From assembly GCA_964419255.1 (NCBI GenBank), contig CAYQOU010000084.1, forward strand, positions 1 to 14,778: a stretch of DNA of 14,778 nucleotides, read 5' to 3'. Position numbers and translations under genes: made by a program. A model generated the notes under the pieces. That model ran no database searches and had not been told where the DNA came from. It saw nothing but the letters and a program-made list of their open reading frames with translations. Of the stretch, positions 1 to 7,418 are shown one piece after another. The stretch is from CAZPHU01 sp964419255. GTDB lineage: Bacteria; Fibrobacterota; Chitinivibrionia; Chitinivibrionales; CAYFVL01. The stretch's first letter is position 1. Every line of letters starts with the position of its first letter.

Positions 1-55
1 CGATAGTACCCACATTGACGTGAACCTTCGACCTTTCAAATTTTGCCTTCGACAT
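1..55 (-). CDS. tuf: Elongation factor Tu, N-terminal fragment (5' end of gene, cut by window edge)
   Basis: EF-Tu is the GTPase that delivers aminoacyl-tRNA to the ribosomal A site. Only the first 18 codons are present. They translate as MSKAKFERSKVHVNVGTI, the usual EF-Tu start leading into the G1 loop (the following GHVDHGKT lies outside the window). The ATG at 55 is preceded by a near-perfect Shine-Dalgarno, AGGAGGT at 67-61, five bases away. The gene follows fusA by 37 bases, the standard last or next-to-last place in the str operon. It is a different gene copy from the tuf fragment at 14722-14778. The identification is firm despite the short length, because sequence and context agree. 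Confidence 0.93.
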   Translation of the reverse strand, partial: MSKAKFERSKVHVNVGTI

Positions 56-92
56 TAATTACCTCCTCGTAAACGCGCACCGTTTTTTTATC

Positions 93-2180
93 TTAACCAA
101 TATATCTTCCGATTCTTCTCAACACTTCGTCCTGAACAGCCTTTACGGTTGCCTCATATCGATTAAATTGCATCGAGTAAACGGCTCGCCCCTGTGTAAG
201 TGAACGTAAATCCGTTGCGTATCCAAACATCTCCACCAGAGGCGCTTCCGCATCGACCAGTTGTTGTTCCCCTCGTGCGGAAATACCGATTATTCTTCCG
301 CGCCTTCCATTTAAATCGTTGATTACCGTACCGACATATTCTTCCGGCACAGCTATTTCGAGCGTCATTACCGGCTCCAGAAGCACCGGTTTTGCTTTGA
401 CACAGGCCTGTCTGAATGTAAGAGATCCGGCGATTTTACAGGCCATTTCGGTGGTGTCTTCCTCGCTTATCCCAAGCTTTTTCAATGTCACCGACACACC
501 CAACTGCGGATAGCCGGCAAGCTCACCACCGGTTGCAGCCTCCTGTACCCCTTTTTCGATTGCCGCAATAAACTGTCGTGGTATCTCTCCGATGCTTTCA
601 TCGATAGAAAAAATTATTCCTTCCGATGGAGACACCGGCTCCACAATCAATCCGACACGAGCATACTGGTTTTTTCCCCCGATGATTTGTGAAAACTCGT
701 GTTCCTCCGCGACTTTCTGAGTGATCCCCTCCCGATAACTTACCTGCGGTTTACCGACGTGTGCCTCAACGTTAAACTCCCTGATGAGCCGGTCTATAAG
801 TACTTCCAGGTGAAGCTCCCCCATACCACCTATTAATCTTTGCCCGGTTTCAGGATCGAGCCCTACACTGCAGGTCGGATCTTCATCGACCAGCCGAGCC
901 AGAGCCGTATTTAATTTTTCTTCATCGTTTGCACTCTTGGGCTCTATAGATCGGGATATAACCGGTTCCGGAAAAGTCATTTTTTCGTAGACAACCGGAT
1001 CGTTTACATCGCATAATGTATCTCCGGTCGCGGTCTCCTTGAGACCTACCAGTGCAATTATTTCACCCGAAGACATCTCCTGTATAGGCTTTCGTTTGTT
1101 TGAATGCATCTTAAAGATCCGTGTAACTCGCTCTTTTTTCCCGGTACGCGGATTGTACAGAGGAGTCTTGAAATTCGCACTTCCTGAATACACCCTCGCA
1201 TAGGCCAATCGGCCAACATGTTGATCGGAAGCAATCTTGAACACCAGACAACTGAATGGTTCCTCACTATCTGGAGCCCTCTGTATCGTTTCACCTGTTT
1301 CAGGCTTTCGACCAGTAACGGCCCCCCTGTCAAGCGGGGAAGGGAGATACTCAATGATGGCATCCATGAGCTGCTGAATACCCTTATTCTTAAAGGCCGA
1401 GCCACACATAACCGGGCAGCGCCTGGTCTCAAGGACAGATTTTCTTATAGCCCTTTTAACACTCTCTTGGTCAATATCCTGCCCCTCAAGCATACAATGC
1501 ATCAGCTCATCATCGAAATCCACAACTTTCTCAAGCATAACCTCGCGATGCAACCGAGCCTCTTCAACAAGCTCACCGGGGATCTCTTCGACAAAAACCT
1601 CCGCACCAAGCAACTCTTCGCTATATCGATATGCCTTCATGGCAACCAGATCGATAACACCGCTGAAACGATCTTCAGCCCCGATAGGCAACTGGATCAC
1701 CAGTGGCTCGATACTTAGTTTTTCCTCCATGGACTCAACAACGCGATGGAAATCGGCGCCCAGCCGATCCATCTTATTCACAAAGGCGATTCTGGGAACG
1801 TGATATTTATCAGCCTGATGCCAGACGGTTTCAGACTGAGGTTCTACGCCTCCTACAGAATCAAATATGGCAACCGCGCCATCCAAAACTCTCAAAGAAC
1901 GTTCTACTTCGACAGTAAAATCAACATGTCCCGGTGTGTCAATGATATTGATGTGTTTGTTTTTCCACTCGCAGGTGATCGCCGCGGAGGTGATTGTAAT
2001 TCCTCGCTCCCGCTCCTGGGCCATCCAATCCATCATGGCATTGCCATCATGAACCTCGCCCATACGATGAACAACCCCTGTGTAGAAAAGCATGCGCTCC
2101 GTGGTTGTCGTCTTTCCGGCATCAATATGAGCCATTATGCCGATATTTCTTACATCCGCCTGACTGTTTACCTTATTCAT
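93..2180 (-). CDS. fusA: Elongation factor G (translocase GTPase)
   Basis: EF-G drives GTP-dependent movement of tRNA and mRNA after peptide bond formation and helps split ribosomes. The protein is 695 aa, normal for the family. Visible G motifs: AHIDAGKTT at 17-25 (P loop), RGITIT at 59-64 (switch I), DTPGH at 81-85, NKMD at 135-138, and GSA at 260-262. Domain III has GGMGELHLEV at 451-460, and domain V has MFGYATDLRSLTQGRA around 651-665. ATG at 2180 has GAGG six bases upstream. Odd point: an ungapped remembered alignment of the domain IV tip with E. coli EF-G (GSYHDVDSSE) gives LGISEEDTTE at 569-578, so the critical tip histidine H583 is Ser572 here. It sits 124 bases after rpsG and 37 before tuf, the str operon order. 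It is the only EF-G gene in view. The divergence suggests a subfamily other than canonical EF-G I, but I cannot assign it. Confidence 0.97.
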   Translation of the reverse strand: MNKVNSQADVRNIGIMAHIDAGKTTTTERMLFYTGVVHRMGEVHDGNAMMDWMAQERERGITITSAAITCEWKNKHINIIDTPGHVDFTVEVERSLRVLDGAVAIFDSVGGVEPQSETVWHQADKYHVPRIAFVNKMDRLGADFHRVVESMEEKLSIEPLVIQLPIGAEDRFSGVIDLVAMKAYRYSEELLGAEVFVEEIPGELVEEARLHREVMLEKVVDFDDELMHCMLEGQDIDQESVKRAIRKSVLETRRCPVMCGSAFKNKGIQQLMDAIIEYLPSPLDRGAVTGRKPETGETIQRAPDSEEPFSCLVFKIASDQHVGRLAYARVYSGSANFKTPLYNPRTGKKERVTRIFKMHSNKRKPIQEMSSGEIIALVGLKETATGDTLCDVNDPVVYEKMTFPEPVISRSIEPKSANDEEKLNTALARLVDEDPTCSVGLDPETGQRLIGGMGELHLEVLIDRLIREFNVEAHVGKPQVSYREGITQKVAEEHEFSQIIGGKNQYARVGLIVEPVSPSEGIIFSIDESIGEIPRQFIAAIEKGVQEAATGGELAGYPQLGVSVTLKKLGISEEDTTEMACKIAGSLTFRQACVKAKPVLLEPVMTLEIAVPEEYVGTVINDLNGRRGRIIGISARGEQQLVDAEAPLVEMFGYATDLRSLTQGRAVYSMQFNRYEATVKAVQDEVLRRIGRYIG

Positions 2181-2256
2181 ACTCTGCCTCTATAAAACCC
2201 GCCCTGCGGATCATGCGCACTCAACCACAAATGCCGCACAACACTGCACACCAGAA

Positions 2257-2278
2257 AGGCGCGAAATTAAACGCGCCT
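2257..2278 (-). promoter_or_regulatory. Small GC-rich hairpin in the rpsG-fusA gap
   Basis: The perfect inverted repeat AGGCGCG / CGCGCCT (7 pairs, 8-base loop) lies about 26 bases after the rpsG stop and 76 bases before the fusA start. On the transcript it is followed by UUUCU, too short a U run for a confident terminator. It could be a weak attenuator, a processing or stability element, or chance. The 124-base gap is long for this operon, and I see no convincing promoter in it. Confidence 0.35.
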
Positions 2279-2304
2279 CACATGTAAAAGAACTACCCCT
2301 CTGA

Positions 2305-2775
2305 CTACCAACGGAAATGAGCAAACGCCCTATTTGCCTCTGCCATTTTATGAGTGTCTACCTTCTTGCGAATAGCACCGCCCTCATTTTTGGAAGCCTG
2401 CATCAATTCGTTTGCCAGCTTTTCCGCCATACTTTTCTCGGAACGTGCCCGAGAATACGAAATCAACCACCGAATTGCCAGAGCAGTACGCCTCTCAGGC
2501 GACACCTCAACCGGCACCTGGTAATTAGCCCCACCTACACGCCGCGATTTAACCTCCAGCGTTGGCTTCACATTTTCCACAGCTTTGCGAAACACAGTCA
2601 TCCCATCCTGGGACGCACGCTGCCCGGCGATATCCAAAGCCTGGTAAAACAACCTCTCGGCCAGACGCTTCTTACCGGCTTTCTGAAAATTATTCACAAA
2701 CTGCGAAACCAGAACACTTTTATACTTCGGATCCGGAGCCAATTCCCTTTTTTGCGCTTTTCTTCTTCTCGACAT
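2305..2775 (-). CDS. rpsG: 30S ribosomal protein S7
   Basis: S7 nucleates assembly of the 30S head by binding the 3' major domain of 16S rRNA, and it lines the E site. The 156-aa length is typical. Recognisable parts are the N-terminal basic start MSRRRKAQKR, the helical core with QKAGKKRLAERLFYQALD (31-48), the beta hairpin EVKSRRVGGANYQVPVEV (74-91) that reaches to the E site, and the C-terminal VDTHKMAEANRAFAHFRW. ATG at 2775 is preceded only by a weak GGGA-like ribosome site and lies 18 bases after the rpsL stop, so translation is probably coupled to rpsL. In E. coli, S7 represses its own operon by binding between rpsL and rpsG; the 18-base gap here leaves little room for that E. coli-type structure. 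Confidence 0.98.
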   Translation of the reverse strand: MSRRRKAQKRELAPDPKYKSVLVSQFVNNFQKAGKKRLAERLFYQALDIAGQRASQDGMTVFRKAVENVKPTLEVKSRRVGGANYQVPVEVSPERRTALAIRWLISYSRARSEKSMAEKLANELMQASKNEGGAIRKKVDTHKMAEANRAFAHFRW

Positions 2776-2793
2776 AATTGATTCCCGTTAAGC

Positions 2794-3165
2794 TTACTTA
2801 GGCCTCTTTACACCATACTTTGAACGACTACGCTTACGCCCGTCCACCCCCTGCGTATCCAGCGCTCCACGAATGACATGATACCGAACACCAGGCACAT
2901 CCTTTACACGACCACCGCGAACCAATACTATCGAGTGCTCCTGTAAATTGTGCCCCTCACCGGGTATGTACGCGTTTACCTCGATATGGTTGGTGAGGCG
3001 AACACGAGCAACTTTACGAAGCGCTGAGTTTGGCTTTTTTGGCGTAGTCGTAAACACACGCGTACATACACCACGCCGCTGCGGACACTTCTGTAAGGCA
3101 CGCGACAAACTTCTTTTGGTGATTGTTTTACGACCTTTTCGCACTAACTGGTTTATGGTCGGCAC
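2794..3165 (-). CDS. rpsL: 30S ribosomal protein S12
   Basis: S12 sits at the decoding centre and controls accuracy; mutations in it cause streptomycin resistance. The 123 aa are full length. TTTPKKPNSALRKVARVRL spans 39-57 and RGGRVKDVPGVRYH spans 83-96. The streptomycin positions Lys43 and Lys88 are both wild type by E. coli numbering, and Asp89, the target of beta-methylthiolation in many bacteria, is present. The start is GTG at 3165, chosen because the protein begins with the family's M-P-T-I-N-Q and because GAGGAGG lies eight bases upstream. An ATG between the ribosome site and the GTG is out of frame. It is the first gene of the str portion, 74 bases after rpoC, with a possible promoter in that gap. 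Confidence 0.98.
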   Translation of the reverse strand: MPTINQLVRKGRKTITKRSLSRALQKCPQRRGVCTRVFTTTPKKPNSALRKVARVRLTNHIEVNAYIPGEGHNLQEHSIVLVRGGRVKDVPGVRYHVIRGALDTQGVDGRKRSRSKYGVKRPK

Positions 3166-3199
3166 TCGCTCATCCTCCTCAATTAAAAAACAGTCTCCT

Positions 3200-3211
3200 A
3201 ATATAATTATA
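3200..3211 (-). promoter_or_regulatory. Possible -10 element(s) of an internal promoter for rpsL-rpsG-fusA-tuf
   Basis: The 74-base rpoC-rpsL gap is AT-rich and contains, on the minus strand, a perfect TATAAT (3211-3206) followed directly by TATATT (3205-3200). For the first box, the best -35 candidate at 17-base spacing is poor (TTATGT). For the second, TTGCAT lies at 18-base spacing. The two boxes form most of a 12-base AT palindrome (3201-3212), so the match could be composition alone. A promoter here would let the str genes be transcribed separately from rpoBC. Confidence 0.3.
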
Positions 3212-3239
3212 TGTCAGCACGCAATGCAACATAATTTTA

Positions 3240-6200
3240 CTAAAGTATTTCACCACCTATATCGAGGAAATCCTCATCACCAACATGTTCAATCGCAGGA
3301 GTCATTTCTGTTTCCAGATCTTTAACTCTCAGGTTTCTGAATACGCGAGAGCCTGTACCTGCAGGGATCAGATTTCCCATTATTATGTTCTCTTTTAAGC
3401 CGCGCAGCGGGTCAATCTTACCTTCAACAGCCGCTCTGGAAAGAACCTTGGTGGTCTCCTGAAAAGAAGCTGCACTGAGAAACGATTCGGTTGTAAGAGA
3501 TGCCTTTGTGATTCCAAGCAACATCGGCTTGAATGTCGCCGGTTCGCCTCCCTCGGCTATAACCATTTCATTTTCTTCCCGAAGCCTTCTCTTATCGACA
3601 TCATCCCCTTCCAGAAACTGCGTATCTCCAGCCTTCTCTATCCGTACCTTACGCAACATCTGCGAGACAATCACCTCTATATGCTTATCATTGATCGCAA
3701 CACCCTGCAGACGGTAAACCGCCTGTATCTCATCAAGCAGATACTTCTGAACCGCATTCTCCCCCATTATCCTGAGAATATCGTGCGGATCAACCGATCC
3801 TTCACTCAACCTGTCCCCCGCACGTACACGATCGTTCTCGTGAACACGCAGATGCTTTCCAACCGGTATCGAATACTCACGGGCATCCCCCTGATCATCA
3901 CGGACATAGATTTTCCTGTTACCCCGTTCGATATCTCCGAATTCCACGAAACCATCGATTTCAGAAACAACAGCAGCATCCTTTGGTCGCCTGGCCTCAA
4001 ACAGCTCAGCAACACGCGGCAATCCACCAGTGATATCACGACTCTTGGCACTGTCCCGAGGGATCTTGACTATTATGTCACCTTCGGTGATCCTGTCCCC
4101 TTCGCGAACCTGCAGAAAAGAGCCGGTCGGCACAGCGATATTTGCCAGACGCTTCCCATTCTCACCAATTATACGTACGTGAGGGTGGAGTTTTCTTTCG
4201 CGGTGTTCGATAATGACCCGGTTACTTACACCTGTCTGCTCGTTGTAGATCTCACGAAGTGTTTCACCTTCGATCAAATCGGACAATTCCACCGTCCCCG
4301 TCTTACTTGCGATAATAACATTATTATATGGATCCCACTCAAACAGCAGATCACCCTTGGATACTGACTGCCCATCTTCGATATGCAGCAACGAACCGTA
4401 CGGAACATTGTACCGATATCTCTCCCGTTCCGCCTCATCGAGAACCGCCACTTCACCCGTACGGTTACTGACCACCTTTCCGGTTTGATGCGGAAAATAT
4501 TCGACATTGTAAAGCTTTACCGTACCATCAAGTTTGGTAATTTCCTTACTCTGTGCAATCAGTCGAGACGCTGTTCCACCGATATGGAAAGTGCGAAGAG
4601 TCAGCTGCGTTCCAGGCTCCCCGATACTCTGGGCTGCCATGATACCCACCGCCTCACCGATATCCACATCCTTACCGGTCGCCAGATTACGACCATAGCA
4701 CATCTTACATATGCCTTCCATACAGTCACATGTAAGAACCGAACGGATACGCACCGATTCAATACCGGCTTCTTCTATCCGGGTAGCCAAGGGTTCATCT
4801 ATGATGGTATTTGCAGGACAGATAAGCTCCTCAGATACCGGATCATATATGTCTTCCAGTGAAGTGCGCCCAATCAGACGCCCGGCTAAAGCCTCCATCA
4901 CCTCGTCACCTTCACGAAGCTCCTCGATTTCTATGCCCTTAATTGTACCACAATCGATTTCCGTGATTACGATATCCTGCACCACATCAACAAGTCGACG
5001 GGTCAGATATCCGGCATCTGCGGTCTTAAGAGCGGTGTCGGCCAACCCCTTACGCGCTCCGTGGGTGGAGATAAAGTACTCAAGAACAGAAAGTCCATCC
5101 TTGAAGTTTGATATAATCGGATTTTCTATGATTTCACCGACAGCACCGGTGATCTTTTTCTGAGGTTTCTGCATCAAACCACGCATACCGGCAAGCTGCT
5201 TGATCTGATCCTCGCTTCCACGGGCACGTGAATCAAGCATCATATACACAGGATTAAACCCTTCTTTATCCCGTGCGAGCTTATCGGTCAGGGCTGCGGA
5301 TACATCGTTTGTAGTATGTGTCCATATATCGATAATTTTATTGTATCTTTCACCTTCAGTGATAATACCCCTTGCATACTGCTTGCGTATTCTCTTAACC
5401 TCTTCGATCGTCTCGTTGATAATCTTGTCTTTGGATTCCGGAACGACAAGATCTTCCATCCCGAAGGTAACCCCGGCCCGCGTGGCGTATTCATAGCCCA
5501 GATTTTTCATGTTGTCCAGAAAGTCACACGCACTCCTCGTACCTTCCAGCCGTATGATATTTGCTACAAGCTTGGTCAGATTTCCCTTCTTGTAATGCTC
5601 ATTTACATACTCAAGTTTCGGAGGGATAATCTGGTTGAAAACAACTCTACCCGGCGTTGTCTCAATCGTGTTTCCTTTTATACGCACCTTCACTTTCGCA
5701 TGCAAATCCACCTGCCTGTCCGCAAGCGCGTGCATCACCTCCTCAGGATCAACAAACATACGACCTTCTCCCGGGCGTCCGGGCGACATCTTGGTCAGGT
5801 AGTAAATACCCAAAACCATGTCCTGGGAAGGAACCATAATCGGCTCACCGTTGGACGGGCGCAGCAGATTATTCGCACTAAGCATCAGTAGTCGGCACTC
5901 TACCTGAGACTCAAAACTCAGCGGTACGTGAACCGCCATCTGGTCACCGTCAAAGTCGGCATTGAATGCGGCACACACCAGTGGATGCAAACGAATGGCT
6001 TTACCCTCCACGAGTACCGGAAAAAATGCCTGAATACCCAGCCGATGAAGCGTTGGCGCACGGTTTAAAAGGACCGGGTGGTCCCGTATCACCTCTTCGA
6101 GAACATCCCAAACCTCCGGACGCTCTCGTTCAACAAACTTCTTTGCACTCTTTACCGTCTGTACCAGATTATGCTCTTCAAGCTTTTGAATAACAAACGG

Positions 6201-7325
6201 TTTGAATAACTCCAACGCCATTGTTTTGGGCAGCCCACATTGGTGAATCTTAAGCTCCGGGCCTACAACGATGACACTTCGCCCCGAGTAGTCGACTCGC
6301 TTACCCAAAAGATTCTGGCGAAAACGTCCCTGCTTACCCTTCAGAAGGTCACTCAGGGACTTAAGGGGACGCTTACCCTCCCCTTTCACCGAAAAGGTAC
6401 GTCTCCCATTATCAAACAGCGTATCCACCGACTCCTGCAACATGCGCATCTCGTTGCGCAGGATTACATCGGGAGCCTTTATCTCCATAAGCTTCTTGAG
6501 ACGATTATTCCTGTTGATAACACGTCTGTAAAGATCGTTAAGATCGGATGTCGCAAAACGTCCCCCCTCAAGAGGTACCAGAGGGCGAAGATCCGGGGGA
6601 AGAACCGGAAGAACGGTCAGAACCATATTCTCCGGATTATTTCCCGATTTCAGGAATGCTTCAACCACCCTCAGACGCTTGAGGTGCTCCTGTCTGCGTT
6701 GTTCGGAAGATTCGAGTTTGATTTTCGAGCGAAGATCTATCGACAGCTCATCCAGATCGAGCGTCGCCAGTATTTCCAACACGGCTTCGCCACCCATCTT
6801 GGCGACAAATTGCCGTCCCTCCTCCTCCAACTCAATGAATTCATCTTCACTTATCAGCTGCCCTTTGCGCAAGCCGGTTTCACCCGGATCTATCACGACA
6901 TATGATTCGTAGTAGACGATTCTTTCCAAGACGGAATTAGCAATACCAAGCAGATAGCTTATATGCGAAGGGATACTCTTCAGAAACCAAATATGAACAA
7001 TCGGTACCGCCAGTTCGATATGCCCCATGCGCTCGCGACGCACTTTGGAATGGGTAACCTCCACACCACACCGATCACATACCACTCCGCGGTATCGTAT
7101 TCGTTTGTATTTTCCACAGTTACATTCCCAGTTGCGTACCGGGCCGAAGATCTTCTCACAAAACAAACCGTCACGTTCAGGCTTGAACGACCGATAGTTT
7201 ATGGTTTCCGGCTTGAGAACTTCTCCATATGACCAGTTTCGAATATTGTCCGGAGATGCAAGACGAATACCTACGCTGCTGATATCCATGACTTTCTTGT
7301 CATACCGGGTATAAAGCTCTGCCAC
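3240..7325 (-). CDS. rpoC: DNA-directed RNA polymerase subunit beta'
   Basis: The largest core polymerase subunit holds the catalytic magnesium, clamp, bridge helix and trigger loop. The 1361 aa are full length. In order: N-terminal zinc ribbon with Cys68, Cys70, Cys83 and Cys86; rudder/lid region with GRFRQNLLGKRVDYSGRSVI (333-352); active-site NADFDGD at 455-461; second zinc site Cys792, Cys866, Cys873 and Cys876, plus an extra Cys868; trigger loop MAAQSIGEPGTQLTLRTFHIGG (896-917) with Arg911 and His914. Roughly 180 residues after it form an SI3-type insertion seen in Gram-negative lineages, before GGLPRVAELFEARRPK (1100-1115). The start is GTG at 7325, with AGGGGGT five bases upstream; residues 21-60 (LASPDNIRNWSYGEV onwards) align with family N-termini. 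It follows rpoB by 93 bases and is co-transcribed with it. Confidence 0.98.
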   Translation of the reverse strand: MAELYTRYDKKVMDISSVGIRLASPDNIRNWSYGEVLKPETINYRSFKPERDGLFCEKIFGPVRNWECNCGKYKRIRYRGVVCDRCGVEVTHSKVRRERMGHIELAVPIVHIWFLKSIPSHISYLLGIANSVLERIVYYESYVVIDPGETGLRKGQLISEDEFIELEEEGRQFVAKMGGEAVLEILATLDLDELSIDLRSKIKLESSEQRRQEHLKRLRVVEAFLKSGNNPENMVLTVLPVLPPDLRPLVPLEGGRFATSDLNDLYRRVINRNNRLKKLMEIKAPDVILRNEMRMLQESVDTLFDNGRRTFSVKGEGKRPLKSLSDLLKGKQGRFRQNLLGKRVDYSGRSVIVVGPELKIHQCGLPKTMALELFKPFVIQKLEEHNLVQTVKSAKKFVERERPEVWDVLEEVIRDHPVLLNRAPTLHRLGIQAFFPVLVEGKAIRLHPLVCAAFNADFDGDQMAVHVPLSFESQVECRLLMLSANNLLRPSNGEPIMVPSQDMVLGIYYLTKMSPGRPGEGRMFVDPEEVMHALADRQVDLHAKVKVRIKGNTIETTPGRVVFNQIIPPKLEYVNEHYKKGNLTKLVANIIRLEGTRSACDFLDNMKNLGYEYATRAGVTFGMEDLVVPESKDKIINETIEEVKRIRKQYARGIITEGERYNKIIDIWTHTTNDVSAALTDKLARDKEGFNPVYMMLDSRARGSEDQIKQLAGMRGLMQKPQKKITGAVGEIIENPIISNFKDGLSVLEYFISTHGARKGLADTALKTADAGYLTRRLVDVVQDIVITEIDCGTIKGIEIEELREGDEVMEALAGRLIGRTSLEDIYDPVSEELICPANTIIDEPLATRIEEAGIESVRIRSVLTCDCMEGICKMCYGRNLATGKDVDIGEAVGIMAAQSIGEPGTQLTLRTFHIGGTASRLIAQSKEITKLDGTVKLYNVEYFPHQTGKVVSNRTGEVAVLDEAERERYRYNVPYGSLLHIEDGQSVSKGDLLFEWDPYNNVIIASKTGTVELSDLIEGETLREIYNEQTGVSNRVIIEHRERKLHPHVRIIGENGKRLANIAVPTGSFLQVREGDRITEGDIIVKIPRDSAKSRDITGGLPRVAELFEARRPKDAAVVSEIDGFVEFGDIERGNRKIYVRDDQGDAREYSIPVGKHLRVHENDRVRAGDRLSEGSVDPHDILRIMGENAVQKYLLDEIQAVYRLQGVAINDKHIEVIVSQMLRKVRIEKAGDTQFLEGDDVDKRRLREENEMVIAEGGEPATFKPMLLGITKASLTTESFLSAASFQETTKVLSRAAVEGKIDPLRGLKENIIMGNLIPAGTGSRVFRNLRVKDLETEMTPAIEHVGDEDFLDIGGEIL

Positions 7326-7349
7326 GTAGTACCCCCTCTATTTTGGGTT

Positions 7350-7378
7350 CCTGTCCGCTACGTTGACCAACGGACAGG
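7350..7378 (-). promoter_or_regulatory. Hairpin in the rpoB-rpoC gap
   Basis: The perfect inverted repeat CCTGTCCG / CGGACAGG (8 pairs) encloses 13 bases. An alternative fold keeps the outer six pairs and adds an inner CGTTG/CAACG helix with a two-base loop. It ends about 24 bases before the GTG start of rpoC and is not followed by a U tract, so it does not look like a terminator. A role in mRNA processing, or in setting beta and beta' output, is inference only. Confidence 0.4.
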
Positions 7379-7418
7379 TATATGTTAAATGACAGTGTCA
7401 AATCTCAAACAACTCTTC

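Noticed and set aside
1218..1718. Open frame of 166 codons on the plus strand inside fusA
   Set aside because: Antisense shadow of EF-G with no supporting motif or ribosome site.
3681..4367. Open frame of 228 codons on the plus strand inside rpoC
   Set aside because: It lies wholly opposite rpoC, whose protein is conserved throughout. It has no recognisable domain or ribosome site and reads like reverse-complement shadow sequence.
6240..6905. Open frame of 221 codons on the plus strand inside rpoC
   Set aside because: Antisense shadow of conserved beta' sequence with no family resemblance.
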